A DNA stretch of 64,000 nt from Bradyrhizobium sp. Ash2021 (GCF_031202265.1 NZ_CP100604.1:5376501-5440500), one strand, 5' to 3'. Shown: positions 38,231 to 47,171, counted from the first letter of the stretch. Numbers and translations: made by a program. The notes: a model not told the origin generated them from the letters alone.

Positions 38231-38926
38231 CTATTTTCGCGTAAAAGCCTCTTTGGCGTCGATCGCCTCAATGCCGGGCAATCCGGCCGCCCGGAGCGCA
38301 ATTGCCGCGGGATTACCGGCGCCATTCAGCCACGGCAATTTTGCGAGGATTCCGCGGGTCACCGGCTCGCCCAGCGCGCCGCCGAAGTCGAGCGGCCAAA
38401 GCCCGTTCGGCACCACATCGGCCGTGATACCCTGGAGGCGATATCCTTTCCCCAACGCCGCCTCGGCGTCGTCAGGGGAGATCGCCCGTGCGGTCCCCGG
38501 GTTGGCCGGGTCCGCGAAGGTCACCAGCACCGGGATCAGCGCGTCCTTGACCGGCACGCTGCCGGTCAACCGGTTCATTTCGTTGAACGACACCCGCTTG
38601 CCGCCGGCCGCCGTATAGGCACGCAGCGCCACGTAGTTGATGTCGTCGAGATCGAGCTTTTTGTCGATATGCGCCAAAAGCGCGACGAGATTTTTGCCGC
38701 CGCCGAGATCGACGAAGATGGCATCGCCTTTGGTGCTTGTGTGGCCGCCACGGCTGTAACCACGGTCGGGGTGAACCGCCAGCACGCCGGAGGCCGACTT
38801 ACTCCCCTGCGGCGTCTCGACCTCGACCGTCAGGCGGTATTTATGGCCGGGACGGTTGATCCTGATCTGATCGCCGATGAACAGTGCGGCCAGCAACGCA
38901 ACCGGCCCGAACCATCTGAAATTCAT
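38231..38926 (-). CDS. Membrane-anchored hypothetical protein
   Basis: A 231-aa protein with one N-terminal hydrophobic segment (FRWFGPVALLAALFIG) serving as signal anchor, followed by a soluble domain with beta-rich character (YRLTVEVETPQGSKSASGVL; GDAIFVDLGGGKNLVALLAH). GAGGGG lies four bases before ATG 38926, which decides against two upstream Met codons. I do not recognise the family beyond similar hypothetical proteins in Rhizobiales. It is divergent from the AI-2E family permease gene and upstream of puuD on the same strand with a 126-base gap. Confidence 0.65.
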   Translation of the reverse strand: MNFRWFGPVALLAALFIGDQIRINRPGHKYRLTVEVETPQGSKSASGVLAVHPDRGYSRGGHTSTKGDAIFVDLGGGKNLVALLAHIDKKLDLDDINYVALRAYTAAGGKRVSFNEMNRLTGSVPVKDALIPVLVTFADPANPGTARAISPDDAEAALGKGYRLQGITADVVPNGLWPLDFGGALGEPVTRGILAKLPWLNGAGNPAAIALRAAGLPGIEAIDAKEAFTRK

Positions 38927-39077
38927 CTGCCCCTCGCCGGATCCGTCGCGGTCCCGTTCATTCATCGCTTGGCATACCGGACGCGCCAGCGTCAAACCGG
39001 CGCGCCCTCGCCGCTTGATCCCGGTCGCGTTTTGGCGAAAGAGTGGCCGGGACAATTGGCACAGGAAGGAATCAACG

Positions 39078-40220
39078 GTGACCGATTCGGCTGACAATCG
39101 TCTTCAGGCCCGCAACGACCTGGCATGGGCGATCGCGGTCGGCGGCGTCGGCATCGTGCTGTTCGCCGCGCTGCTGCTGTTCGCCTGGAGCTTTGCGGCA
39201 ACGCTGTTCCTGATCTTCGCCGGGATGCTGCTGGGTGTCGCCCTCAACGCCATGAGCAATCTGCTCGGCCGTCTCGTCAATCTGCCGCACGCGCTCCGGC
39301 TCGCGGTGGTGTGCCTGGCACTGGCGGGATTGTTGTCCGGGATCGTCGTACTCGGCGGCAACACGATCGCTAAGCAAGCCACGGTGCTGAGCGACACCAT
39401 CAAATCGCAGCTTGGAAACGTCAAATCCTTCCTGGAAGAACACGGCGTCGACACCAGCTATCTCGATTTCACCAGCTCCGGCCAAACCGCGACCGCAGAA
39501 GGCGCCGCCGCGGCGGCAACGCCGGGCGCGTCGCCGTCGCATACTCTGCCGAGCGCGGGCACGCTTGCCTCCAGCGGCGGCGCGATCGTCAGCCAGACGC
39601 TGAAAGTCCTGCTCGGCACCGTCAGCGTGGTCGGCAACTTCTTCATCGTGCTGTTCCTGGGACTGGCCTTCGCAGCGCAGCCCAGCGTCTACCGCACCGG
39701 CCTGTTGTTCATGGCGCCGGCAAAACATCGCGCGCCCGCCACCATCATCGTCGACCGCATCGGGGATACGCTGGAGCGCTGGCTGATCGCGCAGATCATC
39801 ACCATGGCCGCGGTGTTTTTGGTGACCTGGATCGGGCTTGCGATCATCGGCATCGACAGCTCGTTCATCCTGGGAATCCAGGCCGGGCTGCTGGCGTTCA
39901 TTCCGACCGTCGGCGCGATCCTCGCCGGATTGATCGTGGTGCTGGCGAGCCTCGCCTCGGGATGGATCGCGGGCTTGAGCGCCTTCATCCTGTTCCTCGG
40001 CGTGCACGCGATGGAAAGCTATGTGCTGACGCCGATCATCCAGCGTCAGGCGCTCGATATCCCGCCGGCTACGCTGTTTGCGTTCCAGATCCTGCTCGGC
40101 GTCGTGTTCGGCATCTGGGGCCTCGCGCTCGCGCTGCCCCTGATGGCGATCGCAAAAGTCATGATCGACCATTTCAAGGCGGAAGGCGTTGCGCCGGAGG
40201 CTGCGGCGGCGACGGCTTAA
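39078..40220 (+). CDS. AI-2E family (PerM/UPF0118) permease
   Basis: A 380-aa inner-membrane protein with about eight hydrophobic helices: two near the N-terminus, then a large loop, then a conserved C-terminal set. Family signatures are LERWLIAQIITM, GLLAFIPTVGAILAGL, and ESYVLTPIIQRQALDIPPA followed by LLGVVFGIWGLALALPLMA. The loop at about 138-165 is unusually rich in Ala, Thr and Ser. Members have varied or unknown substrates, including Na+/H+ exchange and autoinducer export. GTG 39078 has GGAAGGA upstream and fits the N-terminal helix. It is divergent from the anchored hypothetical protein. Confidence 0.85.
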   Translation: MTDSADNRLQARNDLAWAIAVGGVGIVLFAALLLFAWSFAATLFLIFAGMLLGVALNAMSNLLGRLVNLPHALRLAVVCLALAGLLSGIVVLGGNTIAKQATVLSDTIKSQLGNVKSFLEEHGVDTSYLDFTSSGQTATAEGAAAAATPGASPSHTLPSAGTLASSGGAIVSQTLKVLLGTVSVVGNFFIVLFLGLAFAAQPSVYRTGLLFMAPAKHRAPATIIVDRIGDTLERWLIAQIITMAAVFLVTWIGLAIIGIDSSFILGIQAGLLAFIPTVGAILAGLIVVLASLASGWIAGLSAFILFLGVHAMESYVLTPIIQRQALDIPPATLFAFQILLGVVFGIWGLALALPLMAIAKVMIDHFKAEGVAPEAAAATA

Positions 40221-40229
40221 AAAACCCAA

Positions 40230-40319
40230 AGCGTTTTCGAGCGAAGTGGGTACCGGTTCGCGTGAAGAAAACGCGTCAAAACAGGAATCTAGAGCCCGGT
40301 TCTGATGCAATCAGAACCG
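40230..40319. repeat. Small hairpin-bearing intergenic repeat, copy 1
   Basis: GCGTTTTCGAGCGAAGTGG, GGTTCGCGTGAAGAAAACGC and a perfect hairpin CGGTTCTGAT/ATCAGAACCG (40297-40319). A related inverted copy lies at 42385-42463. It lies between convergent genes and the hairpin may serve as a two-way transcript end. Confidence 0.7.
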
Positions 40320-40327
40320 ATCAGGCT

Positions 40328-40624
40328 CTAGGTCGTCAGCACCGTCTCGGTGTGCTCGACCTCCGGGGGGGCCGCAAAATACTGCCCGACCAGGGCGCGC
40401 CATGCGGTGAAATCCTCGGAGCCGCGGAAATCGACGGTGTGATTTTCCAGCGTTTCCCACTTCGCCATCAGCCGGTACCGCGACGGCTTTTCGACCGATT
40501 TGTGCAGTTCAAAACCCTTGCCGCCCTTGGCGCGCAGGAACAGCGGCCGCGCCTTGGCGACCGCGGCCTCAAAGTCCTTCTCGGTGCCGGGCTTGACGTC
40601 GATTTGTGCGATTTCGGTGATCAT
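40328..40624 (-). CDS. Antibiotic biosynthesis monooxygenase (ABM) domain protein
   Basis: A 98-aa single-domain protein of the dimeric alpha-beta-barrel superfamily. ITEIAQIDVKPGTEKDFEAAV at the N-terminus, YRLMAKWETLENH in the middle and the final strand are characteristic. Such small cofactor-free enzymes oxidise quinones or bind heme; the substrate is not predictable. ATG 40624 starts the first beta strand with AAGGAAAGG upstream. It appears to be monocistronic. Confidence 0.85.
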   Translation of the reverse strand: MITEIAQIDVKPGTEKDFEAAVAKARPLFLRAKGGKGFELHKSVEKPSRYRLMAKWETLENHTVDFRGSEDFTAWRALVGQYFAAPPEVEHTETVLTT

Positions 40625-40668
40625 GGGGGAACGGCCTTTCCTTGGGAAGAACCGTCTCTAACCCGGCC

Positions 40669-40700
40669 GGCCAAAAAGAAAAAGGCGCCTCGCGGCGCCC
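40669..40700 (-). terminator. Terminator after the 78-codon gene
   Basis: Stem GGCGCC (40684-40689) and GGCGCC (40694-40699) with a TCGC loop, extended by flanking pairs, followed on the minus strand by CTTTTTCTTTTT. Confidence 0.75.
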
Positions 40701-40724
40701 GCATCCCCAATCCTCTTCGCGCGG

Positions 40725-40961
40725 TCAGTTCAGCAGCAGCACCGTGCCGGCCACGATCATCGCGCAACCGAGGAACAGCATGGCAGGCCAGCACCTTCTG
40801 CGCTGATCGTAACTCCCCTGTGCACGACGCTCAGTGATGAGCGCCATCTCGTATTCTTCAGAGGTAGAAAACATGCAGGCAAACCCGCCGCGGGCCGAGG
40901 CTGCTGCCGCTTCGAGCGACATCAGGGCGGCTTGCGGATTGCTTCTGCGGATCGAGTCCAT
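40725..40961 (-). CDS. Small hypothetical protein with one membrane helix
   Basis: Up to 78 residues. The C-terminal 20 (AMLFLGCAMIVAGTVLLLN) form a transmembrane helix preceded by Arg residues (QRRRCW). The start is uncertain: 40961 is the longest, and ATGs at 40874 or 40847 would give 49 or 40 residues. The 40847 start has GAAGAA upstream and begins just before the well-packed region. A strong terminator follows the stop, which supports transcription. No family is recognised. Confidence 0.45.
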   Translation of the reverse strand: MDSIRRSNPQAALMSLEAAAASARGGFACMFSTSEEYEMALITERRAQGSYDQRRRCWPAMLFLGCAMIVAGTVLLLN

Positions 40962-41009
40962 ACCACGGATGATACGGACCGTATGGTAAACGCGAGGTTA
41001 AAGCCGGCG

Positions 41010-42227
41010 CTACGGCGCCACCGGCGCTGGCCGCGCCGGCGTTGCGATGCCGGCCGTTTTGCGCCGCCAGTTTTCCAGCGACAGCGGCAGTTCTTCGGCG
41101 GCCTCGACGCGATTGCGGCCAGAACGCTTGGCCTGGTAGAGCGCCGTGTCGGCCGCCGCCAACAGCACCTCCAATTCGGTGCCGGCGGGCCCGCCGGCCA
41201 CGCCAATGCTGACGGTGGTATCGACCGGGCCTTCCTCACAAGTGATCCCGGAAGCCTCGAACGCCTCGCGCACGCGCTCGGCCACGATCACGCCCTCCTC
41301 CAGCGAACACGGCAGCAGGGCTGCAAATTCCTCGCCACCGACGCGTCCCGAGAGGTCGCTGATGCGGACATTGTTGGTCACGACGGTGGCGAACAGCTTC
41401 AGGATCTCGTCGCCGGCGGGATGACCGAAGCGGTCGTTGATCGACTTGAAGTAGTCGATGTCGCAGATCATCACGGTGACCGGACGGCCGGCATTGGCTT
41501 CGCGTTCAATCACCCGCGAGCAGGCTTCCGCAAAGCCGCGGCGGTTGAACATCCCGGTCAGGGGATCGACCGAGGCCGCGGTCTTGTGCACCGTCACCGC
41601 GCGGTCCGACACCAGCATGAAGATGACGAACACGGTGCCGATCGCATAGAGCACCAGTTCGATCGAGAATGCCGTCACCCAGACGCTGCTGGAAAACGTC
41701 GCATCGTGCGGGCGCAAGAGGTCGCCGAGCAGGATCGGCAGCATCAGTACGGCGCCGTGCAGCACCGGGACGATGATCGTCGGCCAGCGTTTCTGCATCG
41801 CGCCGCGGCGCTCATTCCACAACTGCGCGGCCGTCAGTGCCGCATAGACCGCGACGATCGCCGCGCCAACGGTCAGGCGCAGCGCGGCATCCTCGGGCGG
41901 CAGCATCACGACGGCGGCCGCCCATACGATCGCGCCCAGCACCAGTCCCGGCAGGTTGGGCTTGCGGCCGTGGAACACGCGCGATGCATTCCAGACCATG
42001 CCGCAGGCGACGAAGCCCACCGCATGCATCGCCAGCGTCAACGGGCCGCCAAGCGTTGGGCCTGCAATCGTCCAGATCGCGACAGAGGCGGCGCCGAGCA
42101 GATAGGCGGTGCCCCACCATTTCAATGCCGGGATGTTCTCCTGCCTGCCGAAGAACATCAGCATGGCGCCAAGCATGCCCGCGACCATGGTCGCGAACAG
42201 ATAAAGTGTGGATGTGTCGAACGACAT
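41010..42227 (-). CDS. Membrane diguanylate cyclase (GGDEF)
   Basis: A 405-aa protein with six or seven N-terminal membrane helices (residues 5-205) and a C-terminal GGDEF domain (about 225-385). The active site reads GGEEF, preceded after five residues by RISD, the RxxD inhibitory I-site; DPLTGMFNRRGF and DIDYFKSINDRFGHPAGD are the other signatures. It should therefore make c-di-GMP from two GTP and be feedback-inhibited. The membrane part senses an unknown signal. c-di-GMP controls adhesins and exopolysaccharide in related bacteria, both of which are encoded in this window. It starts at ATG 42227 and has no partner EAL gene adjacent. Confidence 0.92.
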   Translation of the reverse strand: MSFDTSTLYLFATMVAGMLGAMLMFFGRQENIPALKWWGTAYLLGAASVAIWTIAGPTLGGPLTLAMHAVGFVACGMVWNASRVFHGRKPNLPGLVLGAIVWAAAVVMLPPEDAALRLTVGAAIVAVYAALTAAQLWNERRGAMQKRWPTIIVPVLHGAVLMLPILLGDLLRPHDATFSSSVWVTAFSIELVLYAIGTVFVIFMLVSDRAVTVHKTAASVDPLTGMFNRRGFAEACSRVIEREANAGRPVTVMICDIDYFKSINDRFGHPAGDEILKLFATVVTNNVRISDLSGRVGGEEFAALLPCSLEEGVIVAERVREAFEASGITCEEGPVDTTVSIGVAGGPAGTELEVLLAAADTALYQAKRSGRNRVEAAEELPLSLENWRRKTAGIATPARPAPVAP

Positions 42228-42384
42228 GAGCTCACCCTGCCCTGTGATGCAACGTTCTCTGGCGCGATTGAAATGTGATGCCGCGCCATTACGATGTCAC
42301 ACGCTAAGACCGCCGGGTTCCAAATCCGTTTGCACGCATACGCAAGTTTTCAGGAAAAACTGCGTTAATTCATCTCTAAACTCC

Positions 42385-42463
42385 AGGGCCCGATTCCGAT
42401 ACAATCAGAATCGGGCCCTCGTTTTTGTTCTGACGCGTTTTCCTTCACGCGAACCCGCTCCAA
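42385..42463. repeat. Small hairpin-bearing intergenic repeat, copy 2 (inverted)
   Basis: Hairpin GGGCCCGATTC/GAATCGGGCCC (42386-42418) followed by CTCGTTTTTG, then GACGCGTTTTCCTTCACGCG, the reverse complement of the copy at 40230. Confidence 0.7.
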
Positions 42464-42489
42464 CAAAAAGGGCGCCTCTCGGCGCCCTC
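42464..42489 (-). terminator. Terminator of rplM-rpsI
   Basis: Stem AGGGCGCC/GGCGCCCT with a TCTC loop (42469-42488), followed on the minus strand by TTTTTG. It lies 46 bases past the rpsI stop. Confidence 0.88.
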
Positions 42490-42534
42490 TTCGATTCACG
42501 AATGCAGCAAACGCTGCAAATTTTAGCGAAGCAA

Positions 42535-43011
42535 TTAGCGCTTCGAGAACTGGAACGACTTGCGCGCCTTGGCGCGGCCGTACTTCTTGCGCTCGACGGT
42601 ACGGCTGTCGCGGGTCAGGAAACCGCCCTTCTTCAGCACGCCGCGCAGATCCGGTTCGAAATAGGTCAGCGCCTTGGAGATGCCGTGACGGACGGCGCCT
42701 GCCTGACCCGACAGGCCACCACCGGCGACGGTGCAGATCACGTCGTACTGGCCGGCACGGGCGGCTGCGACCAGCGGCTGCTGGATCAACATCCGCAACA
42801 CCGGGCGGGCGAAATAGACTTCGACTTCACGGGTGTTGACGATGACCTTGCCGGCGCCCGGCTTGATCCAGACGCGGGCGACCGCGTCCTTGCGCTTGCC
42901 GGTGGCGTAGGCGCGACCGTATTTGTCGACCTTCTTGACGTATTTCGGCGCTTCCGGCGCGGCCGGCTTCAACGACGCCAATTGATCGAGGGACTGCATG
43001 GTATCGGACAT
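42535..43011 (-). CDS. rpsI: 30S ribosomal protein S9
   Basis: A 158-aa ribosomal protein. The N-terminal 28 residues are an Ala/Pro-rich extension typical of alphaproteobacterial S9. Then come [39 protein letters not shown] and the basic C-terminal tail [17 protein letters not shown] that reaches the P site tRNA. Its ATG abuts the rplM stop with no gap, so it is translationally coupled to L13. Confidence 0.98.
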   Translation of the reverse strand: MSDTMQSLDQLASLKPAAPEAPKYVKKVDKYGRAYATGKRKDAVARVWIKPGAGKVIVNTREVEVYFARPVLRMLIQQPLVAAARAGQYDVICTVAGGGLSGQAGAVRHGISKALTYFEPDLRGVLKKGGFLTRDSRTVERKKYGRAKARKSFQFSKR

Positions 43012-43476
43012 TTATGCGGCCCTCATGTTCTTGCGGTTCATCGAAGCGATATCGAGCGGCTCGGGCTGCTGGGCTTCATGCGGATGTTCGTCGCCGGGGT
43101 AAACGCGCAGATTGCCCATCTGGACACGGCCGAGCGGACCACGCGGAACCATGCGCTCGATCGCCTTCTCGACGACGCGCTCGGGGAAGCGACCCTCGAG
43201 GATCGACTTCGCGGTGCGCTCCTTGATGCCACCGATAAAACCGGTGTGCTTGTAATAGACCTTCTGCTCGCGCTTGCGGCCGGTCAGCACGACGTGAGCC
43301 GCGTTGATGATGACGACGTGGTCGCCGCAATCGACATGGGGCGTGTAGGTGGGCAGATGTTTGCCGCGCAGGCGCATCGCGACCAGAGTAGCGAGCCGGC
43401 CGACCACCAAACCCTTGGCGTCGATCAGCACCCACTTCTTCGTCACTTCGGCGGGCTTGGCCGAAAACGTTTTCAT
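43012..43476 (-). CDS. rplM: 50S ribosomal protein L13
   Basis: A 154-aa early-assembly protein of the large subunit. Signatures are [49 protein letters not shown] and [32 protein letters not shown] 43476 ([11 protein letters not shown]) is the family start; a 12-codon in-frame extension is not conserved. It forms a two-gene operon with rpsI. Confidence 0.98.
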   Translation of the reverse strand: MKTFSAKPAEVTKKWVLIDAKGLVVGRLATLVAMRLRGKHLPTYTPHVDCGDHVVIINAAHVVLTGRKREQKVYYKHTGFIGGIKERTAKSILEGRFPERVVEKAIERMVPRGPLGRVQMGNLRVYPGDEHPHEAQQPEPLDIASMNRKNMRAA

Positions 43477-43529
43477 GTGAGAAAATCCGTAAATGGGGGA
43501 CCGGCGCAACATGCGCCGAACTGCGGCGG

Positions 43530-43558
43530 TTTCTAGAGAACCGGACGTTGCGCGTCAA
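43530..43558 (-). promoter_or_regulatory. Promoter of rplM-rpsI
   Basis: On the minus strand TTGACG (43553-43558), a 17-bp spacer and TAGAAA (43530-43535), followed 54 bases later by the rplM ATG. Confidence 0.7.
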
Positions 43559-43630
43559 TGCCGGAGCGTGTGGATTTATGCTGCAGAAACAATGACTTGT
43601 GAATATGGTGTTATAATACCGTGAAAAAGC

Positions 43631-44059
43631 CTATGTGTTTGGAATGGAATAGGTCGCCGTTACATGCGCGATCGGATCGGGCGACGACCCCGACAGCAAA
43701 TTGACCTCGCCGACCGCGAGCCGCTTGCCGAGCTTCAACAGTTTCGCCGCGGCCAGGACGTCCTGCCCTGGTAGCCCTTTGCGCAGGAAATTGATGTTGA
43801 GATTGGTCGTCACCGCCAGGCCGACCGGACCGATCGCCGACAGCAGCACCACATACATCGCGAAATCGGCCATCGCCATCAACGTCGGCCCCGAAACCGT
43901 CCCGCCCGGGCGTAGCATCTGGTCGTTATAGCGCTGACGGAGCAGACAGGTCTCGCCGTCGGCGCTTTCGATGGTGATATCACCGCCCCTGAAGGCCTGG
44001 GGGAATTCGTCGTGAAGGAACTTCTCCAGTTCAGCCACGCTCATTTTCGCTGCCGCCAT
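43631..44059 (-). CDS. PaaI-type hotdog thioesterase
   Basis: A 142-aa hotdog-fold acyl-CoA thioesterase. The central helix region carries RPGGTVSGPTLMAMADFAMYVVLLS (the usual HGG reads RPGGT, with Asp in the MADFAM helix available for catalysis). The strand TTNLNINFLRKGLPGQDVLA is the second signature. The CoA substrate is unknown. It starts at ATG 44059. It is divergent from the enoyl-CoA hydratase gene with a short gap, suggesting a related acyl-CoA role. Confidence 0.85.
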   Translation of the reverse strand: MAAAKMSVAELEKFLHDEFPQAFRGGDITIESADGETCLLRQRYNDQMLRPGGTVSGPTLMAMADFAMYVVLLSAIGPVGLAVTTNLNINFLRKGLPGQDVLAAAKLLKLGKRLAVGEVNLLSGSSPDPIAHVTATYSIPNT

Positions 44060-44131
44060 GCCGTCCCCTGCCCTCGCTTCAGATTGCCTGTTACATTAAG
44101 TTGTCATCAAAGCCCTAGTGGAAATTTCGCT

Positions 44132-44953
44132 ATGTCCGCACCTGCCCGCGCACCAACACCGCAATCGCCGATCCTGCTGCGCGAGAGTGCAGGCCACGTC
44201 GCCGTACTCACGCTCAACCGGCCCGCGGCGCGCAACAGCCTGTCGGAAGGCCTGATCGCCGAGCTGCACGCGGCGCTGAACGACATTCACGACGACCGAA
44301 ACGTGCGCGCGGTCGTGATCGCGGCCAATGGTCCGGCCTTTTCCGCTGGCCACGACATGAAAGAACTGACCGCTCGCCGCGCCGATGCCGATCGCGGCCG
44401 TGCTTATTTCGCGCAGATCATGAACGCCTGCAGCGCGATGATGCAGGCGATCGTGCAGCTGCCCAAGCCCGTGGTGGCCGCCGTGCAGGGCATCGCGACC
44501 GCGGCCGGCTGCCAGCTGGTGGCGAGTTGCGATCTTGCGGTGGCTTCCGACGCCGCGGGCTTCGCCACGCCCGGCGTCGATATCGGGCTGTTCTGTTCGA
44601 CGCCGATGGTGGCGCTGTCGCGCAATGTTCCGCGCAAGCAGGCGATGGAGATGCTATTGACCGGCGAGCCGATTTCGGCTGCGACGGCGCAGAGCATCGG
44701 TCTCGTCAACCGCGTCGTCGCCGCCGGCACCGAGCGCGATGCCGCGATCGCGCTGGCGCAACAGGTCGCGCGCAAATCCGCCTACACGGTGAAGCTCGGC
44801 AAGGAAGCATTCTATCGCCAGGCCGAAATGAGCCTTGCCGACGCCTATCGCTATGCGGCAGAGGTAATGACCGAGAACATGATGGCGCGCGATGCCGAGG
44901 AAGGCATCGGCGCCTTCATCGAAAAGCGCGAGCCGAACTGGCAGGATAAATAA
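44132..44953 (+). CDS. Enoyl-CoA hydratase/isomerase family protein
   Basis: A 273-aa crotonase-fold enzyme. The CoA oxyanion hole is formed by AFSAGHDMKEL (near residue 70) and AAGCQLVASCDLA (near 120). The usual catalytic Glu pair is not intact, as the second site reads ATPGVDIGLFCSTP, which resembles the ECHDC3 subgroup. The reaction is therefore likely on an acyl-CoA but not certainly hydration. ATG 44132 starts the folded domain; the longer frame overlaps the thioesterase gene. The CoA-binding protein gene follows seven bases after its stop, probably in one operon. Confidence 0.85.
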   Translation: MSAPARAPTPQSPILLRESAGHVAVLTLNRPAARNSLSEGLIAELHAALNDIHDDRNVRAVVIAANGPAFSAGHDMKELTARRADADRGRAYFAQIMNACSAMMQAIVQLPKPVVAAVQGIATAAGCQLVASCDLAVASDAAGFATPGVDIGLFCSTPMVALSRNVPRKQAMEMLLTGEPISAATAQSIGLVNRVVAAGTERDAAIALAQQVARKSAYTVKLGKEAFYRQAEMSLADAYRYAAEVMTENMMARDAEEGIGAFIEKREPNWQDK

Positions 44954-44960
44954 AACCGCA

Positions 44961-45545
44961 ATGAACCATGATGCCTACGACGACAATTACATCCGCGAGA
45001 TCCTCAACGGCGTGAAATCGATCGCGATGGTTGGCGCGTCGCCGGTCAATGTGCGGCCGAGCTATTTTGCCTTCAAATATCTGGCACAGCGCGGCTACGA
45101 TATGATTCCGGTCAATCCCGGCCATGTCGGCAAGAGCCTGCTCGGCAAGCCCTTCGTGGCGTCGCTCGCGGATATCGGCCGTCCCGTCGACATGATCGAC
45201 ATCTTCCGCAATTCCAGCCACATCCTTCCCGTCGTCGACGAAGCGCTGAAGCTGTCGCCGCCGCCAAAAGTGATCTGGATGCAGCTTGGCGCGCGCGACG
45301 ACACCGCGGCGGCGAAGGCGGAAGCCGCCGGTCTCAAGGTCGTGATGAATCGCTGCCCGAAGATCGAATATGGCCGGCTGTCGTCGGAAATTTCCTGGAT
45401 GGGCGTCAACTCGCGAACGCTGAGCTCCAAGCGCGCTCCGATCCCGACGCAGGGCATGCGGCTGTCGTTGAACCGCACGAGCGTCGGCGGCGGCGAAACC
45501 GCGGCATCTGACCGCGCCGCGAAAAACAAGAGCGAACAGACGTGA
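44961..45545 (+). CDS. CoA-binding Rossmann-fold protein (YccU type)
   Basis: A 194-aa protein of the CoA_binding_2 family. VKSIAMVGASPVNVRPSYFAFKYL, YDMIPVNPG, VDMIDIFRNSSHI, VIWMQLGARDDTAAAKAEAAGL and VVMNRCPKIEYGRL are the succinyl-CoA-synthetase-like signatures. Members bind CoA but lack an established reaction. It lies seven bases after the enoyl-CoA hydratase gene. The last 50 residues are variable and polar. Confidence 0.88.
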   Translation: MNHDAYDDNYIREILNGVKSIAMVGASPVNVRPSYFAFKYLAQRGYDMIPVNPGHVGKSLLGKPFVASLADIGRPVDMIDIFRNSSHILPVVDEALKLSPPPKVIWMQLGARDDTAAAKAEAAGLKVVMNRCPKIEYGRLSSEISWMGVNSRTLSSKRAPIPTQGMRLSLNRTSVGGGETAASDRAAKNKSEQT

Positions 45546-45694
45546 CGCAAATGCGAAACGATTGTTTTGAAAACGCAAATAACGAAGCACGACCGTTCTA
45601 ATCCACGATATGCGAACTACGCGCCTTGACGGCGGACGCGGCGGCCATCAGCATGCCGCGCATTTTCGAACAAGCCAAAAATAGGACGTAAATA

Positions 45695-46975
45695 ATGACT
45701 GACCGTCTTCCGGGATTTTCGACCCTTGCCGTGCACGCCGGCGCGCAGCCCGATCCGACCACCGGCGCGCGCGTGACGCCGATCTATCAAACCACTTCAT
45801 TCGTGTTCAACGATGCCGATCACGCCGCCTCGCTGTTCGGACTGCAGGCGTTCGGCAACATCTATACCCGCATCACCAACCCGACCACCGCCGTACTCGA
45901 AGAGCGCGTCGCGGCGCTCGAAGGCGGCACCGCCGCTCTGGCGGTTGCGTCCGGACACGCCGCGCAGGTCGTCGTGCTTCAGCAATTATTGATGCCGGGC
46001 GATGAATTCATTGCCGCGCGAAAACTCTATGGCGGCTCGATCAATCAGTTCAACCGTGCGTTCAAGAGCTTTGGCTGGAACGTGGCATGGGCCGATCCCG
46101 ACGATGTCGAGACTTTTGAGCGCGCGGTCACGCCGCATACCAAGGCGATCTTCATCGAGTCGATCGCCAATCCCGCCGGCAGCATCACCGATATCGAGGC
46201 GATCGCCGCCGTCGCGCGCAAGGCCGGCGTGCCCCTGATTGTCGACAACACGCTGGCGACGCCCTATTTGATCCGCCCGATCGACCACGGCGCCGACATC
46301 GTCGTGCATTCCCTGACGAAGTTTCTGGGCGGCCATGGCAACTCGCTCGGCGGAATCATCGTCGATGCCGGCACCTTCGACTGGTCGAAGGACAACAAAT
46401 ATCCGATGCTGAGCGAGCCGCGCCCCGAATATCACGGCATCAGGATCCAGGAGACGTTCGGCAACTTTGCGTTTGCGATCGCCTGCCGCGTGCTCGGCCT
46501 GCGCGACCTCGGACCGGCGATTTCGCCGTTCAACGCGTTCCTGATCCTGACCGGCATCGAGACGCTGCCGCTGCGCATGCAGAGGCATTGCGAGAACGCC
46601 AAGGCGGTCGCGGAATTCCTCTCCGGCCATCCGGCGGTGGCGGAGGTGAATTACTCCGGCCTCGCGAGCAACAAATACAACAACCTGGCGCGCAAATATG
46701 CGCCGAAGGGCGCCGGCGCCGTCTTCACCTTCAGCCTCAAGGGCGGCTACGACGCCGGCGTCAGCCTGGTGTCGAATCTGAAACTGTTTTCCCACCTCGC
46801 CAACGTCGGCGACACCCGCTCGCTGGTGATCCACCCGGCCTCGACCACGCACAGCCAGCTCGACGACGCCGCCAAGGTGAAGTCGGGTGCAGCTCCCGAC
46901 GTGGTGCGTCTATCGATCGGCATCGAGGACAAGGAAGATCTGATCGCAGATCTCGAGCAGGCGCTGAGCGCTTAG
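45695..46975 (+). CDS. metY: O-acetylhomoserine sulfhydrylase
   Basis: A 426-aa PLP enzyme of the Cys/Met metabolism family that makes homocysteine from O-acetylhomoserine and sulfide. TLAVHAGAQPDPTTGARVTPIYQTTSF and YTRITNPT are the N-terminal signatures. The PLP lysine is in VVHSLTKFLGGHGNSLGG (near residue 207), and TRSLVIHPASTTHSQL plus VRLSIGIED close the C-terminus. The length and the insertion around 230-260 match MetY rather than MetB or MetZ. AGGA precedes ATG 45695. I looked for a SAM-II riboswitch in the 149-base leader and did not find a convincing one. Confidence 0.95.
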   Translation: MTDRLPGFSTLAVHAGAQPDPTTGARVTPIYQTTSFVFNDADHAASLFGLQAFGNIYTRITNPTTAVLEERVAALEGGTAALAVASGHAAQVVVLQQLLMPGDEFIAARKLYGGSINQFNRAFKSFGWNVAWADPDDVETFERAVTPHTKAIFIESIANPAGSITDIEAIAAVARKAGVPLIVDNTLATPYLIRPIDHGADIVVHSLTKFLGGHGNSLGGIIVDAGTFDWSKDNKYPMLSEPRPEYHGIRIQETFGNFAFAIACRVLGLRDLGPAISPFNAFLILTGIETLPLRMQRHCENAKAVAEFLSGHPAVAEVNYSGLASNKYNNLARKYAPKGAGAVFTFSLKGGYDAGVSLVSNLKLFSHLANVGDTRSLVIHPASTTHSQLDDAAKVKSGAAPDVVRLSIGIEDKEDLIADLEQALSA

Positions 46976-46980
46976 TTGGC

Positions 46981-47064
46981 CGTCATTGCGAGGAGCGCGG
47001 CGACGAAGCAATCCATGGTTCCATCCGCGGTGAGATGGATTGCTTCGCTTCGCTCGCAATGACG
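46981..47064. repeat. Dispersed intergenic repeat, CGTCATTGCGAG family, copy 2
   Basis: Starts CGTCATTGCGAGGAGCG and ends CGCTCGCAATGACG, with GAAGCAATCCATGG and GGATTGCTTCGCTTCGCTC inside; an almost full inverted repeat. Confidence 0.85.
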
Positions 47065-47075
47065 GAGGAGGCGTT

Positions 47076-47171
47076 TCACCCCTTCGCCGGCGGGTACCCA
47101 TACTTCTCCGGATTGCCCAGCGTGGTGTCTGTCGTGGACGCCGCCTGCTCCGCCGTCAGTTCGGTCGCCAT
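47076..47171 (-). CDS. Possible 31-aa peptide
   Basis: A short reading of 31 codons (MATELTAEQAASTTDTTL to the C-terminus YPPAKG) with AGGA seven bases before the ATG. An overlapping upstream reading in another frame (SAQMAEWDGAVAKRDRARI) has a coherent look, so the two may be parts of one gene split by a frameshift. No family is recognised and there is no independent support. Confidence 0.25.
   Translation of the reverse strand: MATELTAEQAASTTDTTLGNPEKYGYPPAKG

Noticed and set aside
45546-45694. SAM-II type riboswitch before metY
   Set aside because: The leader has a GCCAAAAATAGG-like stretch and a GCGGC/GCCGC hairpin, but the conserved pseudoknot elements of SAM-II could not be matched.
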